The position numbers and the translations under genes are program-made. Shown here piece after piece: positions 4,540 to 5,922 of a DNA stretch of 5,922 nucleotides (positions are counted from its first letter, which is position 1; each line of letters begins with the position of its first letter). The notes under the pieces were generated by a model. That model was not told where the DNA came from. It did no database searches and saw only the letters and a list, made by a program, of their open reading frames with translations. The DNA comes from an uncultured Oscillochloris sp. (GTDB taxonomy: Bacteria > Chloroflexota > Chloroflexia > Chloroflexales > Chloroflexaceae), in contig CAIRFY010000611.1 in assembly GCA_903877945.1 (NCBI GenBank), positions 1 through 5,922 on the forward strand, given 5' to 3'.

Positions 4540-5712
4540 TTATTGGTTGGGGTCGCGCTCCCCCAGGGTCACCTGCACACTGCTTGTCTTGCCGTCGCGC
4601 AGAACGCTGAGGGTGATGGTGTCGCCCGGCTTGTGCAAAAGCAGCAGTTGGCGCAGCGATGTGCTGCCATCAAGCTGTTTATCGTCGATGGCGGTGATAA
4701 TATCGCCCTCGCGTAGACCAGCCTTCGCGGCGGCGGTGCCGGGCTGGACAGCCGCCATGCCGTGGCGGCTGCTCTGGATGAGGGCACCGCTCTGCACTGG
4801 CAGGCTTAATTCAGTGGCGAGGTTGCCGTCGATTGGTAGGTAGCTGACACCCAGGAAGGGATAGGCGACCTTGCCGCTCGCGATCAACTGCTCGGCCACG
4901 CCACGGAAGATCGTACTCGGTACCGAAAAGCCCAGACCCTCAACGGGAGCGGCGCTGGCCGAGAGTTGGTCATTGCGCACCACCAGGGTGTTCAGGCCAA
5001 CGACTTCGCCGCTCAGATTGATCAGCGGGCCGCCGCTGTTGCCGCTATTAATCGCGGCATCGGTCTGGATCAGACCTTCCATCGGGCCGACCGAGCGGTT
5101 CAGGGCGCTGATCACACCGGCGGTAACGGTGTTGCGGAAGTTACCCAGCGGGCTGCCAATGGCGAGAACCTGCTCACCCGGCTGTAGGGCTGCGGCATCG
5201 CCCACCGCAGCCACGGCCGGCAGCTTGCCGCTGACCTGGATCACCGCCACGTCGTTCAGCGGGTCGGTGCCAACCAGCGTCGCATCACGCCGTCCGCCAT
5301 CATTGAAGACCACGGCGAGCTGACTAGCCCCTTCGACCACGTGGTTATTGGTCAGGATGTAGCCCTTGTCGCTGATGATCACGCCACTACCGCTGCCGCT
5401 ACCCTGGGAGCCAGTATTTAGCACCGTAACGACGGCGGGGGCCACCTTCTGCACGGCAGCAACCATCATGTCAGATTGGGAGGCGGCAGCGCCCACGGGC
5501 GCCGTCTGGCCAGGCTGCGTAGTCGCACTCAGGGCGTTCGCCGGGGCGATCACCGGCTGGGCCACCACCGCCGAGCGTGCCGTCAGGTTGCGCTGAACCA
5601 TAAAGTAGGCAGCCGTACCTCCGGCCACTGCACCCCCGGCAATACCGATGAAGACGATCATAAAGACCGCAAGGATAAGCAGGATTCGACCAAGGCGATG
5701 TGATCTGTCCAT
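4540..5712 (-). CDS. htrA: HtrA/DegP-type serine protease, membrane-anchored, single PDZ domain
   Basis: The 390-residue product is a family S1C protease of envelope quality control, which degrades misfolded exported proteins. From the ATG at 5712, a short basic N-terminus (MDRSHRLGR) precedes a membrane segment at about residues 10-40, so it is probably anchored with the protease outside. A linker rich in Ala, Pro, Gln and Thr spans about 45-80. The trypsin-like domain follows, with GSGSGVIIS, His124 in TNNHVVEG, Asp154 in DPLNDVAVI and Ser226 in INSGNSGGPL, so the catalytic triad is complete. One PDZ domain runs from the FLGV carboxylate-binding loop (286-289) through AAAKAGLREGDIITAIDDKQL. 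The start is set at ATG 5712, 7 bases after AAGGA, rather than the TTG at 5730 that would lie upstream of that ribosome binding site. It stands alone, convergent with the carbonic anhydrase gene. One PDZ domain resembles DegS or Gram-positive HtrA rather than two-PDZ DegP. Confidence 0.95.
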   Translation of the reverse strand: MDRSHRLGRILLILAVFMIVFIGIAGGAVAGGTAAYFMVQRNLTARSAVVAQPVIAPANALSATTQPGQTAPVGAAASQSDMMVAAVQKVAPAVVTVLNTGSQGSGSGSGVIISDKGYILTNNHVVEGASQLAVVFNDGGRRDATLVGTDPLNDVAVIQVSGKLPAVAAVGDAAALQPGEQVLAIGSPLGNFRNTVTAGVISALNRSVGPMEGLIQTDAAINSGNSGGPLINLSGEVVGLNTLVVRNDQLSASAAPVEGLGFSVPSTIFRGVAEQLIASGKVAYPFLGVSYLPIDGNLATELSLPVQSGALIQSSRHGMAAVQPGTAAAKAGLREGDIITAIDDKQLDGSTSLRQLLLLHKPGDTITLSVLRDGKTSSVQVTLGERDPNQ

Positions 5713-5719
5713 AGATGTT

Positions 5720-5724
5720 TCCTT
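5720..5724 (-). promoter_or_regulatory. Ribosome binding site deciding the htrA start
   Basis: The minus strand reads AAGGA, then 7 bases, then ATG at 5712-5710. This favours the ATG over the in-frame TTG at 5730, which lies before the site. Confidence 0.7.
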
Positions 5725-5861
5725 ACGCAAGACACTTCCTCGCCCCAGTATGGCTCAATTAGCTAAAGGTGGCTTTAAGTTGGTGTGAGAGACTGATGAG
5801 AAAGCAACCGCAGTTCGACATGGTTTCAGGATTGGCAATCTTACTTTACCGTTCTGTGCGG

Positions 5862-5922
5862 CCCTCACCCCCTGCCCCTCTCCCTCACGGTGAGAGGGGC
5901 GATTCCGCAGCAGCCCTCACCC
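5862..5922 (+). repeat. GC-rich palindromic module, second locus, tandem and cut by window end
   Basis: Positions 5862-5913 repeat the module at 4356-4407 (inverted) with two differences (5891 and 5900). A new CCCTCACCC starts at 5914, 52 bases after the first, so at least a second tandem unit begins here and is cut by the window end. The 18-bp terminal repeat of the other locus is absent on the visible left side. It lies about 150 bp upstream of htrA. The stretch 5725-5860 holds no gene and no promoter that I can call with confidence. Confidence 0.8.

Noticed and set aside
4871..5323. 150-codon plus-strand frame and other open frames within the protease gene
   Set aside because: They are antisense shadows of the HtrA frame, which has a complete catalytic triad and PDZ domain.
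5713..5860. sigma-70 or heat-shock promoter for htrA
   Set aside because: Candidate hexamers such as CATACT (minus strand near 5745) lack a matching -35 at suitable spacing and no heat-shock sigma or CIRCE-like pattern is visible.
4303..5922. CRISPR array from the CCCTCACCCC repeats
   Set aside because: Copies are in opposite orientations, far apart with a whole gene between them, and are long self-complementary modules; no regular spacers are seen.

Overview
The window looks like chromosomal DNA of a GC-rich bacterium, most likely a member of the Chloroflexota (Chloroflexia, the Chloroflexus/Roseiflexus/Oscillochloris side). This rests on the gene content (a GTP-type PEP carboxykinase, SecG beside a family 5 solute-binding protein) and on two intergenic repeat types that I associate from memory with such genomes: heptads of the GATTTTG/GATTTTA type and CCCTCACCCC-type GC-rich palindromes. 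No rRNA or taxonomic marker is present, so the placement is moderate confidence only.

Layout. (1) Positions 1-1125, minus strand: N-terminal 375 residues of an ABC-transporter family 5 (peptide/nickel type) substrate-binding protein, cut by the window start. (2) Positions 1129-1194: heptad-built hairpin wedged directly in front of its start codon. (3) Positions 1198-1425, minus: SecG. (4) Positions 1426-1639: divergent control region with an extended -10 promoter for each side and a central 18-bp dyad resembling a Rex or Crp site. (5) Positions 1640-3484, plus: GTP-dependent PEP carboxykinase. (6) Positions 3515-3547: strong 15-bp hairpin. (7) Positions 3569-4240, plus: beta-class carbonic anhydrase of the E. 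coli Can type. (8) Positions 4241-4539: no gene; a 166-bp element with perfect 18-bp terminal inverted repeats enclosing GC-rich palindromic modules, then a hairpin between convergent genes that may terminate both. (9) Positions 4540-5712, minus: membrane-anchored HtrA-type serine protease with one PDZ domain. (10) Positions 5713-5922: protease upstream region ending in a second copy of the GC-rich module, cut by the window end.

The genes fall into two functional themes. PEP carboxykinase and carbonic anhydrase sit in the same orientation 84 bp apart and both deal with CO2/bicarbonate at the C3/C4 node of central metabolism. SecG, the solute-binding protein and HtrA all belong to the cell envelope: export, extracytoplasmic binding and extracytoplasmic quality control. 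All four complete genes are intact. I see no previously undescribed gene system here; the points most worth a second look are non-coding: the TIR-bounded repeat element, the heptad hairpin that displaces a ribosome binding site, and the operator-like dyad between secG and pckG.
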